The notes: generated by a model not told the origin, from the sequence alone. 7,849 bases of DNA from Nitrospirota bacterium (GCA_023248365.1 JAHFER010000070.1:1-7849); one strand, 5' to 3'; positions 1 through 6,578 are shown, counted from the first letter of the stretch. Numbers and translations are program-made.

Positions 1-192
1 GCCCTGCACCTCCTGCCTTACAATCAGTCCCTTCTTTACCATATCTTCAAGGGCAACCATGATCTCATCCACACCTTGTTCCATCCTTTCAAATCGAAGC
101 CACCAGTTGGCAATCCCCTCCAGCGTATCACATGCCTCAGGAGTCCTGTGCAGATAGTTCATTATTGTATATGTAAGCTCTTCCTTATTCAT
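1..192 (-). CDS. Partial small protein, winged-helix-like, first gene of a sigma-54-driven unit
   Basis: An open frame on the minus strand runs off the left edge, so the C-terminus is missing. From the ATG at 192 it gives 64 residues starting MNKEELTYTIMNYLHRTP. An in-frame ATG at 201 would add MLY, and another lies at 162. The visible part has a first helix, a DTLEGIANWWLRFER segment with paired tryptophans, then a VDEIMVALEDMVKKGLIVRQ stretch. The last resembles the recognition helix and wing entry of winged-helix proteins (inference). I do not recognise the family and assign no function. A sigma-54-type promoter lies at 208-223. It predicts a transcript start near 197, which excludes the 201 start and leaves the 192 start almost leaderless. 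No Shine-Dalgarno sits at proper spacing before either ATG; an AAGGAAGAG at 178-186 is 15 bases before the 162 ATG. It is probably the first gene of an operon controlled by the neighbouring activator. Confidence 0.72.
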   Translation of the reverse strand, partial: MNKEELTYTIMNYLHRTPEACDTLEGIANWWLRFERMEQGVDEIMVALEDMVKKGLIVRQEVQG

Positions 193-207
193 ATATAGCA
201 TTACTAT

Positions 208-223
208 AGCAACGGTTATACCA
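208..223 (-). promoter_or_regulatory. Sigma-54 (RpoN) -24/-12 promoter
   Basis: Read on the minus strand the site is TGGTATAACCGTTGCT. It has the invariant GG and GC dinucleotides exactly ten bases apart and a TTGCT -12 block, against the consensus TGGCACG-N4-TTGCW. The -24 block departs from consensus at its CAC core. The predicted transcript start is near 197, just before the partial left-edge gene. An IHF-type site and paired palindromes upstream, and an activator gene next door, support it strongly. Confidence 0.75.
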
Positions 224-238
224 AATAAATGAAAATTA

Positions 239-251
239 TAATGTGTTGATA
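239..251 (-). promoter_or_regulatory. Candidate IHF binding site
   Basis: On the minus strand TATCAACACATTA matches the IHF consensus WATCAANNNNTTR at every defined position. It sits in A+T-rich DNA between the paired palindromes (297-334) and the sigma-54 promoter, centred about 48 bases upstream of the predicted start. That is where IHF usually bends DNA to bring an activator onto sigma-54 polymerase. The short consensus can occur by chance; position is the main support. Confidence 0.55.
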
Positions 252-294
252 ATATTGATTATTATTGCAGGGAGGGACAGGTATACTACTGGAA

Positions 295-314
295 CAGTCA
301 CTTTTAAATGACTG
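295..314. promoter_or_regulatory. Palindromic operator 1 (candidate activator UAS)
   Basis: Inverted repeat with outer arms CAGTCA and TGACTG. The core GTCACTTTTAAATGAC (297-312) is nearly identical to the core of a second palindrome 22 bases away. It lies just downstream of the activator's stop codon and about 107 bases upstream of the predicted sigma-54 transcript start, the usual place for enhancer sites. Binding by the adjacent Fis-type activator is inferred. Confidence 0.65.
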
Positions 315-315
315 A

Positions 316-337
316 AGCGTCACTAATTAATGACGCT
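316..337. promoter_or_regulatory. Palindromic operator 2 (candidate activator UAS)
   Basis: A 22-bp palindrome, AGCGTCA-N8-TGACGCT, imperfect at a single symmetric pair. Its core GTCACTAATTAATGAC (319-334) repeats the core of operator 1 at a centre-to-centre distance of 22 bp, two helical turns, so two dimers could bind on one face of the DNA. It starts six bases past the activator's stop codon. It is A+T-rich in the middle and has no T-tract, so it is unlikely to be a terminator. Confidence 0.65.
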
Positions 338-342
338 GACAA

Positions 343-1419
343 TTATGTGTGGAGGAAATCCTTTGGAGAAAGGTTGTGCCTTCTAAGTAGATTCCAGAAG
401 GCAGTGCGGCTCGTTCCGGCATGTTTGGCAGCGTTGGAGACATCTCCTCTGTAATCTTTCATGAGTTTAAACAGATATTTCTTCTCAAAAGAATCAACAA
501 CCCTTTTCTTGGCAAGCTGGAAGGAGCCTGGTGAAGGTTCACTACCGTACTCTGCATCATCCTGAATGTTGAGATTGGGATTTTCAATATCAACTATAGC
601 GCCTGTTGACATCACTATCAGTTTCTGAATCGTATTCTCAAGCTCTCTTACATTGCCGGGCCAATTGTATAAAATAAATTTTTCCATAACCTCTGCTGAA
701 ATGTTTATATTGGGTTTGTTATATTTTTTTGAATACTTGTTTACAAAATGTTCAACCAGCGCTGGAATATCCTCACCTCTTCCTCTTAAAGGGGGCAGAT
801 GTAATGATGCTATATTCAATCTGTAAAACAGGTCTTCTCTGAACTTTCCCTCATGAACAAGGGACACGAGGTCTATATTTGCGGCGGCTATTATACGGGT
901 ATCAGCCTTCTGAAGTTTTGAACTTCCGAGAGGTTTATATTCCCCTTCCTGCAATAAGCGCAGGAGTTTTATCTGAACGTAGGGACTTATCGTACTTATC
1001 TCATCCAGGAATAGCGTACCCCCCTCGGCCTCTTTAACAAGGCCGTTCTGCTGAACGCTGGCACCTGTAAAAGCGCCCCCAACATGCCCGAAGAGTTCAT
1101 TCTCAAATAAAGTTTCCGGCAGGGCGCCGCAATGTACCGGGATAAAGGGTTTGCCCGCCCTGTTACTGAAATAGTGCACTGCCCTTGCCACTAATTCCTT
1201 TCCAGTACCGCTTTCACCTGTTATTAAAACAGTAACATCGCAGGGGGATATAAGTTTTATCTTTTCGCGTAATTCATGAACAGCCTTGCTTTTTCCAAGG
1301 ATCTGGTTTACTGCAAGCTGTTTCCGAAGGGCTTCTTTGGCAGACTCGCGCTCCCTTAGCAGATTTTCATCACTGATTTCGCACCGGGAATTTAATTGTT
1401 CTTTGCCATCCAATGGCAT
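343..1419 (-). CDS. Sigma-54-dependent transcriptional activator, Fis family, no receiver domain
   Basis: A 358-residue bacterial enhancer-binding protein that would hydrolyse ATP to open promoters held by sigma-54 polymerase. The AAA+ domain spans about residues 40-270, with Walker A GESGTGKE (68-75), the sigma-54-contacting GAFTGA loop (115-120), Walker B GGTLFLDE (133-140), FREDLFYRLN with arginine-finger candidates (193-202), and the GNVRELEN sensor II region (255-262). A Fis-type helix-turn-helix follows (about 320-348, GDVSNAAKHAGTSRTAFWNLL). The N-terminus is only about 40 residues with a charged helical stretch; there is no receiver, GAF or PAS domain, as in PspF-type activators. The start is well supported by AGGGAG five bases before the ATG. 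The likely targets are the tandem palindromes just past its stop codon, upstream of a sigma-54 promoter. Its signal input is unknown and may be a partner protein. Confidence 0.95.
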   Translation of the reverse strand: MPLDGKEQLNSRCEISDENLLRERESAKEALRKQLAVNQILGKSKAVHELREKIKLISPCDVTVLITGESGTGKELVARAVHYFSNRAGKPFIPVHCGALPETLFENELFGHVGGAFTGASVQQNGLVKEAEGGTLFLDEISTISPYVQIKLLRLLQEGEYKPLGSSKLQKADTRIIAAANIDLVSLVHEGKFREDLFYRLNIASLHLPPLRGRGEDIPALVEHFVNKYSKKYNKPNINISAEVMEKFILYNWPGNVRELENTIQKLIVMSTGAIVDIENPNLNIQDDAEYGSEPSPGSFQLAKKRVVDSFEKKYLFKLMKDYRGDVSNAAKHAGTSRTAFWNLLRRHNLSPKDFLHT

Positions 1420-1482
1420 TTTTTCTCCCTACATCTGTTATTCACGAGGAGAGCATACAAGGAAGATAAGAGGTTTGGAATT

Positions 1483-1528
1483 GTTCTTATATAAAAGGCC
1501 ACCTAAACGGCCTGATAAAAATAAGAAC
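1483..1528. repeat. Nested inverted repeat in the activator's leader
   Basis: Outer arms GTTCTTAT (1483-1490) and ATAAGAAC (1521-1528) enclose a second, nearly concentric inverted repeat AGGCC-N8-GGCCT (1496-1513). As minus-strand RNA this gives an 8-bp stem, an internal loop and a 5-bp stem at the very 5' end of the predicted activator transcript. It could be an operator over the start site, a 5' stabilising hairpin or an attenuator. Confidence 0.5.
1490..1513 (-). terminator. Weak terminator-like or attenuator hairpin
   Basis: On the minus strand AGGCC-GTTTAGGT-GGCCT is followed directly by TTTTAT, the shape of a short intrinsic terminator. It could end readthrough from the large acyltransferase gene upstream. 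It could also attenuate the activator, since the predicted activator promoter lies before it. The stem is only five pairs and the T-run is short, so efficiency is doubtful. Confidence 0.3.
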
Positions 1529-1537
1529 TGCGGTCAG

Positions 1538-1565
1538 ATTATCACCGCTCAGCTCTACCTGTCAA
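1538..1565 (-). promoter_or_regulatory. Sigma-70-type promoter of the activator gene
   Basis: On the minus strand there is a perfect -35 TTGACA (1565-1560), a 16-base spacer and a -10 GATAAT (1543-1538, five of six). The predicted start is near 1531, giving a leader of about 110 bases before the activator's ATG at 1419. A short inverted repeat GCGGT-N9-ACCGC (1530-1548) overlaps the -10 and could be an operator. Confidence 0.6.
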
Positions 1566-1656
1566 TAGGTGCATTAGAAATTACACTAATAACGGTAGTA
1601 GCTAAGTGAGTAGGTTTTTGATTCAGGGAGAGATGAAATTTTCTGACTTCTTGCTT

Positions 1657-4600
1657 CTACCCTCTCGCTTCCCCCATCTCTATAGCCAGGCACCTTGCCT
1701 GCCTCATATCCACCTTTCCGCTCGCCAGTGTTGGAATAGTTTCGATGTAATGTATATCATCCCTCCTTGGAATCCAGAGTCTCGGCAGGTCTGTCCGGCA
1801 CAACTGTTTCCAGATTTCATCTGAAGTCTTGTCTTTGTTTGTATGAAGTACAACAAGCCGCTCACCTTTGCTGCTATCGGAAATGGCGGTAACAAAACAG
1901 TTTGCATCGCCAAGTAATCCGTTTATTGAATCCTCTATCTTTACATGAGGGACCATCTCACCGCCGATCTTGCTGAATCTGGACAAGCGGTCCGTAATCG
2001 TAATAAAACCATCCTCATCAATGGAGGCAATATCGCCTGTTATATACCAGCCGTTTTCCAACACTTCGCTGGTCATTTCCGGCTGGCCCAGATAGCCTAT
2101 CATACGGCTTTGTCCCTTCACAAGGAGCATACCTTCTGCATCATTAGAAAGAGTTTCTCCGGTCTCAGGATCCACAACCTTTGCTGCAACTCCAGGAATG
2201 GTATGCCCTGCTGAACCTGGTTTGTTCCCGCGCTGACGTACTGTCCAGTGCTCGACATCCTGCATATTCACTGACACCACAGGCCCCATCTCAGTACAGC
2301 CATACCCCTCCATAAGATCAATACCAAACTTTTCTCTAAAATCACCGGCAATAGTCTCACGCAATTTTTCCGCGCCTGCGATAGCATATCGTAAAGATGA
2401 AAAATCTTCCTTATTGCACTTCTTAATGTAGGCTGAACAGAAGGTAGGAGCGCTTAGCAGTATAGTGGCCTTATATTTGGATACCATTTCACCAATCGTC
2501 TTTGCATCAAGGGGATTCGCATGATATACCGCACCAAAGCCAATGACAAGGGGAAACCAGAGCGTAGCAGTAAATCCAAAGGAGTGAAAAAATGGAAGCG
2601 CCCCCATAACCTTATCCCTCTTTGTAAGATGAAAGACCTGCGCAAACCCCTCAACATTGGAGATCAGATTATGATGTGAAAGCATTACACCCTTTGGCAC
2701 ACCTGTACTGCCGCTTGAACAGACAATAACAGCAAGATTATCCGGTTTTCTTTTCTCCTGAATAATAAATTTTTTAAGTAGCTTATATGGAAGAAGAAGC
2801 GCAATAAGCCCTGTAATTATCTTTTGAGATGAGGTTACGGTATTCATTATATCTTCAAGGAAAACCATCCCCTCTGTCTCCTTTAATTTGACCGCGTCCA
2901 GAAACTTCTTTGATGTAATAATCGTCTTAATGCCGCACTGTTGAATTGCCTGCGACATACACTCATTACCTGAAGTAAAGTTGAGATTTACAGAGACCTT
3001 TCCTGCCAGTTGTACTGCTATATTTGAAATTGCGCCGCCGGCTGATGCAGGCAGAAGAAGACCAATATTTTCTTCGGGCCGGCAGCTTTTCTTTATCCAT
3101 GAGGCAAGCAGCAGAGACCCTGTCAGCGCCTGCCCATAAGTAAGTTCCCTGCCTGTAGAATCAGCCATACAGAAGGAAAACCAGTTTCTTTTGGCATTCT
3201 TTATAAACCGCAGATGAATAAGGTCGTCAGGCCCCCTCCTGAACTGGACTGCATCGCTTCCAAGCTCTGTTACAGCCTGACGAACATCCCATGCCTTAAC
3301 AGTGGACAGCATCGGCCTCCCAAATGAGATAGTTACATTATGCAGGATACGGCTGGGTAGTTTAGAAAAAAATCGCCCCCCGCTGAAACTAAAAATACTC
3401 CCCCATACACGGTCAAGATGAACCGGAATAACAGGCACATCCAAACCATCAGCAATTCTTTCAACCCCCTTTTTAAAAGGCAGGAGATTTCCGGTACGAG
3501 TAATGGCGCCTTCTGCAAATAAACAGACCAGATTACCTTCACGCAGTTCATCACGACACTCCTCAATTGATTTAAATATATCCCTGCGGCTTTTCTCAGA
3601 GACCGGTATTGCGCCCATGAGCCTGAAAAACCATTGAAGTCCATTGATGTTATAATACGGTCTTGAGATCATAAAGCGGACAAACCTTTTTGTACACGAT
3701 CCAATAAGAAGGGCATCAACAAAAGATACATGATTTGATATAAGAAGCGCCGGTCCAGTTAATGGCACATTATCATATCCCACTATACGCACCTTATAAA
3801 TTGTCCTTACAACTATCCACAGGATTAATCGGGCAAAGTACGCAGGTAATTGCCTTACTATGTAAACAGTTACAATAAAGGTAAGAAACCCGAAGATCCT
3901 GATAATCATATTAGCCTGAATCTGAAGAAAATCCCTGAATAGCCATAGAACACCAGAGGACAAAAGCACCCCTGCCATATTAAGAAAATTGTTGGTAGCG
4001 ATTAATCTTCCCTTCTCCTGCTGACCGCTTTTCTGTTGCAGAAAGGCGTTAAGGGGGACGATGAACAAACCTCCTGAAAAACCTATTAAAACAAGTGCAA
4101 CTGCTGCCAGTGTGTATGAAGAAGCTGTAAAGGAAAAAAAGATAGAAAAGACCCCTATCCCAACTGACCCTATGGGGACTAACCCCGGCTCGATATCATC
4201 ACCTGACAATCGGCCTGCAAAAATGCTTCCAGCCCCTATCCCGATTGCAAGGAAGGCAACCAGTATCCCTATCCACTGGTCGTTTAACCTCATCAACTCC
4301 TTACCAAATAAGATGATAACCATCTGGAGTAAAGCGCCGAGAAACCAGAAGTATGATATTCCAACGACTGTCAGCCATAGGGGTCTGATTTCATAGAGAC
4401 GTTTTATCCCGCTAATAATCTCTCCCCACGGATTCAGGCGAAAAGGTTTTTTTGACCCTGATGTGGCAACCCTTGAAATCCTTGTACTAGCTAAAGTACC
4501 GATAACGGCTATAAGTATCAGGGCAAGGCCCATATACTCAACCTGGCCTTTCCATTTTGCAAATATTAAACTCCCTATTGGCGTACCGAGAATAATGGCA

Positions 4601-5064
4601 AGGAATGTGGTCATCTCTAAAAGACCGTTTGCCCGTGATAAATCTTTGTAGGGAAGCATCTCCGGAACTATGCCGTATTTGGCCGGGCTGAAAAACGCAG
4701 AGTGAACAGCTAAAAGAAACAGTACTACAAACATAAATTCAATCCGTCCTGACCGGAATGCAAACAGGGCAAGCACCATAGTTACAACCTCAAAGACCTT
4801 TGTGCCTAAAATTACACTGCGCTTATTAAACACATCCGAAACATAACCTGAATACCCTGAAAAGAGTAAAAATGGAAGGATAAAGAAAGCACCTACTAGA
4901 GAAAGGTAACCGCTGCCTCCGCCTGCCTTAACCGCAGTTTCCACTGCAAAAAGTGATACCACCATCTTGAAGATGTTATCATTAAAGGCCGCCAGAAACT
5001 GCGTCCAGAGAAAAGCCTGAAACCCAAAATTTTTTATAAGGTCTGTGTATCTGCCGCCTGACAT
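1657..5064 (-). CDS. aas: LplT-PlsC-Aas fusion: lysophospholipid transporter / acyltransferase / acyl-ACP synthetase
   Basis: A 1135-residue inner-membrane protein joining three activities. Residues 1-405 are an MFS transporter of the LplT type (start QAFLWTQFLAAFNDNIFK) with about 12 hydrophobic segments. Residues about 425-600 are a PlsC/LPLAT acyltransferase with the catalytic NHVSFVD box (444-450, H-x4-D), the FAEG substrate box (516-519) and VPVIPVHL (543-550). Residues about 625-1130 are an AMP-binding ligase with SSGSTGVPKG (783-792), YGCTEMG (921-927), YITGD (1007-1011), DRLSRFSKIGGE (1025-1036) and the catalytic lysine in ASGK (K1117). The expected job is to import lysophosphatidylethanolamine from the periplasmic leaflet and re-acylate it using acyl-ACP made by its own ligase. 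In Escherichia coli lplT and aas are separate genes. All catalytic motifs look intact. No Shine-Dalgarno is visible before the ATG; the start is chosen because LplT homology begins at once. Confidence 0.94.
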   Translation of the reverse strand: MSGGRYTDLIKNFGFQAFLWTQFLAAFNDNIFKMVVSLFAVETAVKAGGGSGYLSLVGAFFILPFLLFSGYSGYVSDVFNKRSVILGTKVFEVVTMVLALFAFRSGRIEFMFVVLFLLAVHSAFFSPAKYGIVPEMLPYKDLSRANGLLEMTTFLAIILGTPIGSLIFAKWKGQVEYMGLALILIAVIGTLASTRISRVATSGSKKPFRLNPWGEIISGIKRLYEIRPLWLTVVGISYFWFLGALLQMVIILFGKELMRLNDQWIGILVAFLAIGIGAGSIFAGRLSGDDIEPGLVPIGSVGIGVFSIFFSFTASSYTLAAVALVLIGFSGGLFIVPLNAFLQQKSGQQEKGRLIATNNFLNMAGVLLSSGVLWLFRDFLQIQANMIIRIFGFLTFIVTVYIVRQLPAYFARLILWIVVRTIYKVRIVGYDNVPLTGPALLISNHVSFVDALLIGSCTKRFVRFMISRPYYNINGLQWFFRLMGAIPVSEKSRRDIFKSIEECRDELREGNLVCLFAEGAITRTGNLLPFKKGVERIADGLDVPVIPVHLDRVWGSIFSFSGGRFFSKLPSRILHNVTISFGRPMLSTVKAWDVRQAVTELGSDAVQFRRGPDDLIHLRFIKNAKRNWFSFCMADSTGRELTYGQALTGSLLLASWIKKSCRPEENIGLLLPASAGGAISNIAVQLAGKVSVNLNFTSGNECMSQAIQQCGIKTIITSKKFLDAVKLKETEGMVFLEDIMNTVTSSQKIITGLIALLLPYKLLKKFIIQEKRKPDNLAVIVCSSGSTGVPKGVMLSHHNLISNVEGFAQVFHLTKRDKVMGALPFFHSFGFTATLWFPLVIGFGAVYHANPLDAKTIGEMVSKYKATILLSAPTFCSAYIKKCNKEDFSSLRYAIAGAEKLRETIAGDFREKFGIDLMEGYGCTEMGPVVSVNMQDVEHWTVRQRGNKPGSAGHTIPGVAAKVVDPETGETLSNDAEGMLLVKGQSRMIGYLGQPEMTSEVLENGWYITGDIASIDEDGFITITDRLSRFSKIGGEMVPHVKIEDSINGLLGDANCFVTAISDSSKGERLVVLHTNKDKTSDEIWKQLCRTDLPRLWIPRRDDIHYIETIPTLASGKVDMRQARCLAIEMGEARG

Positions 5065-5074
5065 AACGGGCTAT

Positions 5075-5103
5075 ATTATGAATGGGTGAGGTTTTTTTTG
5101 CAA
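5075..5103 (-). promoter_or_regulatory. Candidate promoter of the lplT-aas fusion gene
   Basis: On the minus strand TTGCAA (5103-5098, four of six) and CATAAT (5080-5075, five of six) are separated by 17 bases. The predicted start near 5068 leaves only about four bases before the ATG, so the message would be essentially leaderless. This fits the lack of a ribosome binding site. The moderate -35 keeps confidence low. Confidence 0.4.
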
Positions 5104-5124
5104 ACTGTTTAGTTCGGAACCGGG

Positions 5125-5140
5125 AGGGGGCAAGCCCCTT
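5125..5140. repeat. GC-rich REP-like hairpin
   Basis: GGGGC-AA-GCCCC (5127-5138) is extended by a G-T and an A-T pair to 5125-5140, embedded in a G-run-rich stretch from about 5115 within otherwise A+T-rich DNA. The composition contrast and compact hairpin resemble dispersed REP-type palindromes. It lies between two divergent genes, with no T-tract, so it does not look like a terminator. Only one copy is seen in this window. Confidence 0.4.
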
Positions 5141-5177
5141 ACCTATATTACGATGAAACTTATTGTTTATTCAGTTG

Positions 5178-5183
5178 TATAAT
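5178..5183 (+). promoter_or_regulatory. Possible upstream -10 box for the ATPase gene
   Basis: A perfect TATAAT on the plus strand, preceded by TTG. No good -35 is found at 16-18 bases. If used, it would give a leader of roughly 88 bases that contains the CAGTAACC direct repeats and the GTCAG/CTGAC hairpin. Confidence 0.25.
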
Positions 5184-5199
5184 CTGATCAAAATGGTTG

Positions 5200-5232
5200 G
5201 TCAGTAACCGCTGACTATTATTCACAGTAACC
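5200..5232. repeat. Small inverted repeat and 8-bp direct repeats before the ATPase gene
   Basis: GTCAG-taaccg-CTGAC (5200-5215) forms a short hairpin. CAGTAACC occurs twice in direct orientation (5202-5209, 5225-5232) 23 bp apart, and GACTAT recurs at 5213-5218 and 5245-5250. Together they suggest a protein-binding region just upstream of the ATPase promoter; no regulator can be named. Confidence 0.35.
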
Positions 5233-5242
5233 TAAAACAGTC

Positions 5243-5270
5243 TTGACTATATTTCATATCAATGTAAAAT
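5243..5270 (+). promoter_or_regulatory. Sigma-70-type promoter of the ATPase gene
   Basis: TTGACT (5243-5248, five of six), a 16-base spacer and TAAAAT (5265-5270, five of six). The predicted start falls at about 5277, at the ATG itself (5278), which implies a leaderless message. A 6-bp inverted repeat GACTAT/ATAGTC (5245-5250, 5269-5274) brackets the promoter and may be an operator. Confidence 0.55.
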
Positions 5271-5277
5271 AGTCATT

Positions 5278-6501
5278 ATGGAAAGCAGGAGTCTTTATGT
5301 AAATATGTGGAAGGAACTGGCGAGGGAAAAGAGCATGATTTTTCTTGCCGGTCCCCGTCAGGCAGGTAAGACAACATTTTCAAATATCATTGCCGCATCT
5401 TTCAGCAACAGTCTTTATTTTAACTGGGATATACCTGTTCACAGGACCATGTTTATAGAAAACCCTGCCTTCTTCGAGGCGGTTGACCGTAAAGACACAA
5501 CAACTCCTCTGATAGTCTTTGATGAGATTCACAAATACAGGGATTGGAAGAACTACCTCAAGGGTGTTTACGATCAGTTCCATAGCAAATATACCTTTCT
5601 TGTTTCAGGGAGCGGCAGGCTTGACCTCTATCAAAAAGGCGGAGACTCTCTGGCCGGACGGTATTTTCTTTTGCACCTCTGGCCGTTTACCATTGCTGAG
5701 CTTGGGAAAAGGAATGTCGCGTTTGATAAGTTTCTTAAAGACCCTTTGTTTATAAATATGGACAACCATAAGGGGCTCAAAAAAATATGGGAGCAATTAT
5801 CCGTATTGAGCGGTTTCCCTGAACCATATCTTTCCGGCAAGGCAACAACCTGGCGCAGATGGTCAAACACATACGCTCATCAGTTAATCAAAGAGGACAT
5901 CAGGGATTTGACTGAGATCAAATCAGTAGGGGACATAGAAATGCTCTACCTTATCCTGCCATCAAAAGTCGGCAACCCTTTGTCAATGCCATCATTGGCG
6001 CGTGACCTGCGGGTGTCATACAATTCCATTCAGAGCTGGCTTTCTATATTTGAAAGATTCTTCATGACCTTCAGTATTTCACCCTGGACTACCAGAATCA
6101 GCAGGGCAATCCAAAAAGAGAGAAAGGTATATCTATGGGACATACCGCGCATAAAAGAACCTTCAGCCCGTTTTGAAAATATGGTGGCAATTGAACTATG
6201 GAGGGCTGTTACTGCCTGGAATGATATGGGATACGGTAGTTTTTCCCTTCATTTTATAAAAAATAAGGAACAGCAGGAGGTTGACTTCCTTATAGCCGAC
6301 AATGGGGAACCGCTCCTTCTGATTGAGGCAAAACTCTCCGATACCCAGCCCTCGCCTGCATTAGTCAAATTCCAGAAGGCATTGAACATCAACGCAGTGC
6401 AATTAACCGGTACAGGAGAATCTTTTCGCCTGGTATCAAGCGCTGATAAATCTATACTTATCGCACCTGCATACCAGTGGCTTGCAGGCCTGCCTGCGTG
6501 A
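5278..6501 (+). CDS. AAA-type ATPase with DUF4143 domain
   Basis: A 407-residue protein of the widespread AAA_14/DUF4143 family. Residues 1-140 hold the ATPase core with Walker A GPRQAGKTT (25-33), Walker B LIVFDE (78-83) and a sensor-like FLVSGSGRLDL (107-117). The middle (about 170-270) has the family's helical, winged-helix-like part. The C-terminal DUF4143 part (about 295-385) keeps a restriction-endonuclease-like pattern: FENMVAIEL with E300, EVDFLI with D336, and LLLIEAK with E350 and K352. Length and domain order are normal for the family. Its role is not established; such genes are common in accessory and defence-type regions. The ATG is chosen because homologous N-termini begin about 20 residues before Walker A. 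There is no Shine-Dalgarno, and the promoter at 5243-5270 points to a leaderless message. It converges on the gene at 6579-7025. Confidence 0.93.
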   Translation: MESRSLYVNMWKELAREKSMIFLAGPRQAGKTTFSNIIAASFSNSLYFNWDIPVHRTMFIENPAFFEAVDRKDTTTPLIVFDEIHKYRDWKNYLKGVYDQFHSKYTFLVSGSGRLDLYQKGGDSLAGRYFLLHLWPFTIAELGKRNVAFDKFLKDPLFINMDNHKGLKKIWEQLSVLSGFPEPYLSGKATTWRRWSNTYAHQLIKEDIRDLTEIKSVGDIEMLYLILPSKVGNPLSMPSLARDLRVSYNSIQSWLSIFERFFMTFSISPWTTRISRAIQKERKVYLWDIPRIKEPSARFENMVAIELWRAVTAWNDMGYGSFSLHFIKNKEQQEVDFLIADNGEPLLLIEAKLSDTQPSPALVKFQKALNINAVQLTGTGESFRLVSSADKSILIAPAYQWLAGLPA

Positions 6502-6513
6502 TGTTTTATATTT

Positions 6514-6546
6514 ATTCTTTCTTTTGGATGAGAAGAAAAGAAGAAT
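6514..6546. terminator. A+T-rich hairpin between convergent genes
   Basis: ATTCTTTCTTTT (6514-6525) pairs with AAAAGAAGAAT (6536-6546) apart from one bulged T, with a ten-base loop. It sits between the stop codons of two convergent genes, where a shared terminator is expected. The stem is almost all A-T and no clean T-tract follows, so terminator function is uncertain. Confidence 0.3.
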
Positions 6547-6578
6547 ATCGGAGGTGCCACTAAAGAAAATGCCTAATT

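Noticed and set aside
316..337. Palindrome after the activator stop codon read as a terminator
   Set aside because: The stem centre is A+T-rich, no T-tract follows, and its core repeats in the neighbouring palindrome, which fits binding sites better.
1530..1590. Run of short inverted repeats (GCGGT/ACCGC, ACCT/AGGT, ATTAG/CTAAT) as an integron attC site or small RNA
   Set aside because: The arms are only 4-5 bases, there are no attC core sites or integrase, and part of the run is explained by promoter elements.
1286..1609. Plus-strand open frame of 107 codons
   Set aside because: It is mostly antisense to the activator gene and its start region, has no family features, and crosses the activator's promoter and leader.
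4061..4651. Plus-strand open frames opposite the transporter domain
   Set aside because: They are antisense shadows of a hydrophobic coding region with continuous, motif-rich coding on the other strand.
5380..5870. Several overlapping open frames on both strands inside the ATPase gene
   Set aside because: The DUF4143 ATPase frame is continuous with all motifs; the others have no recognisable features or ribosome binding sites.
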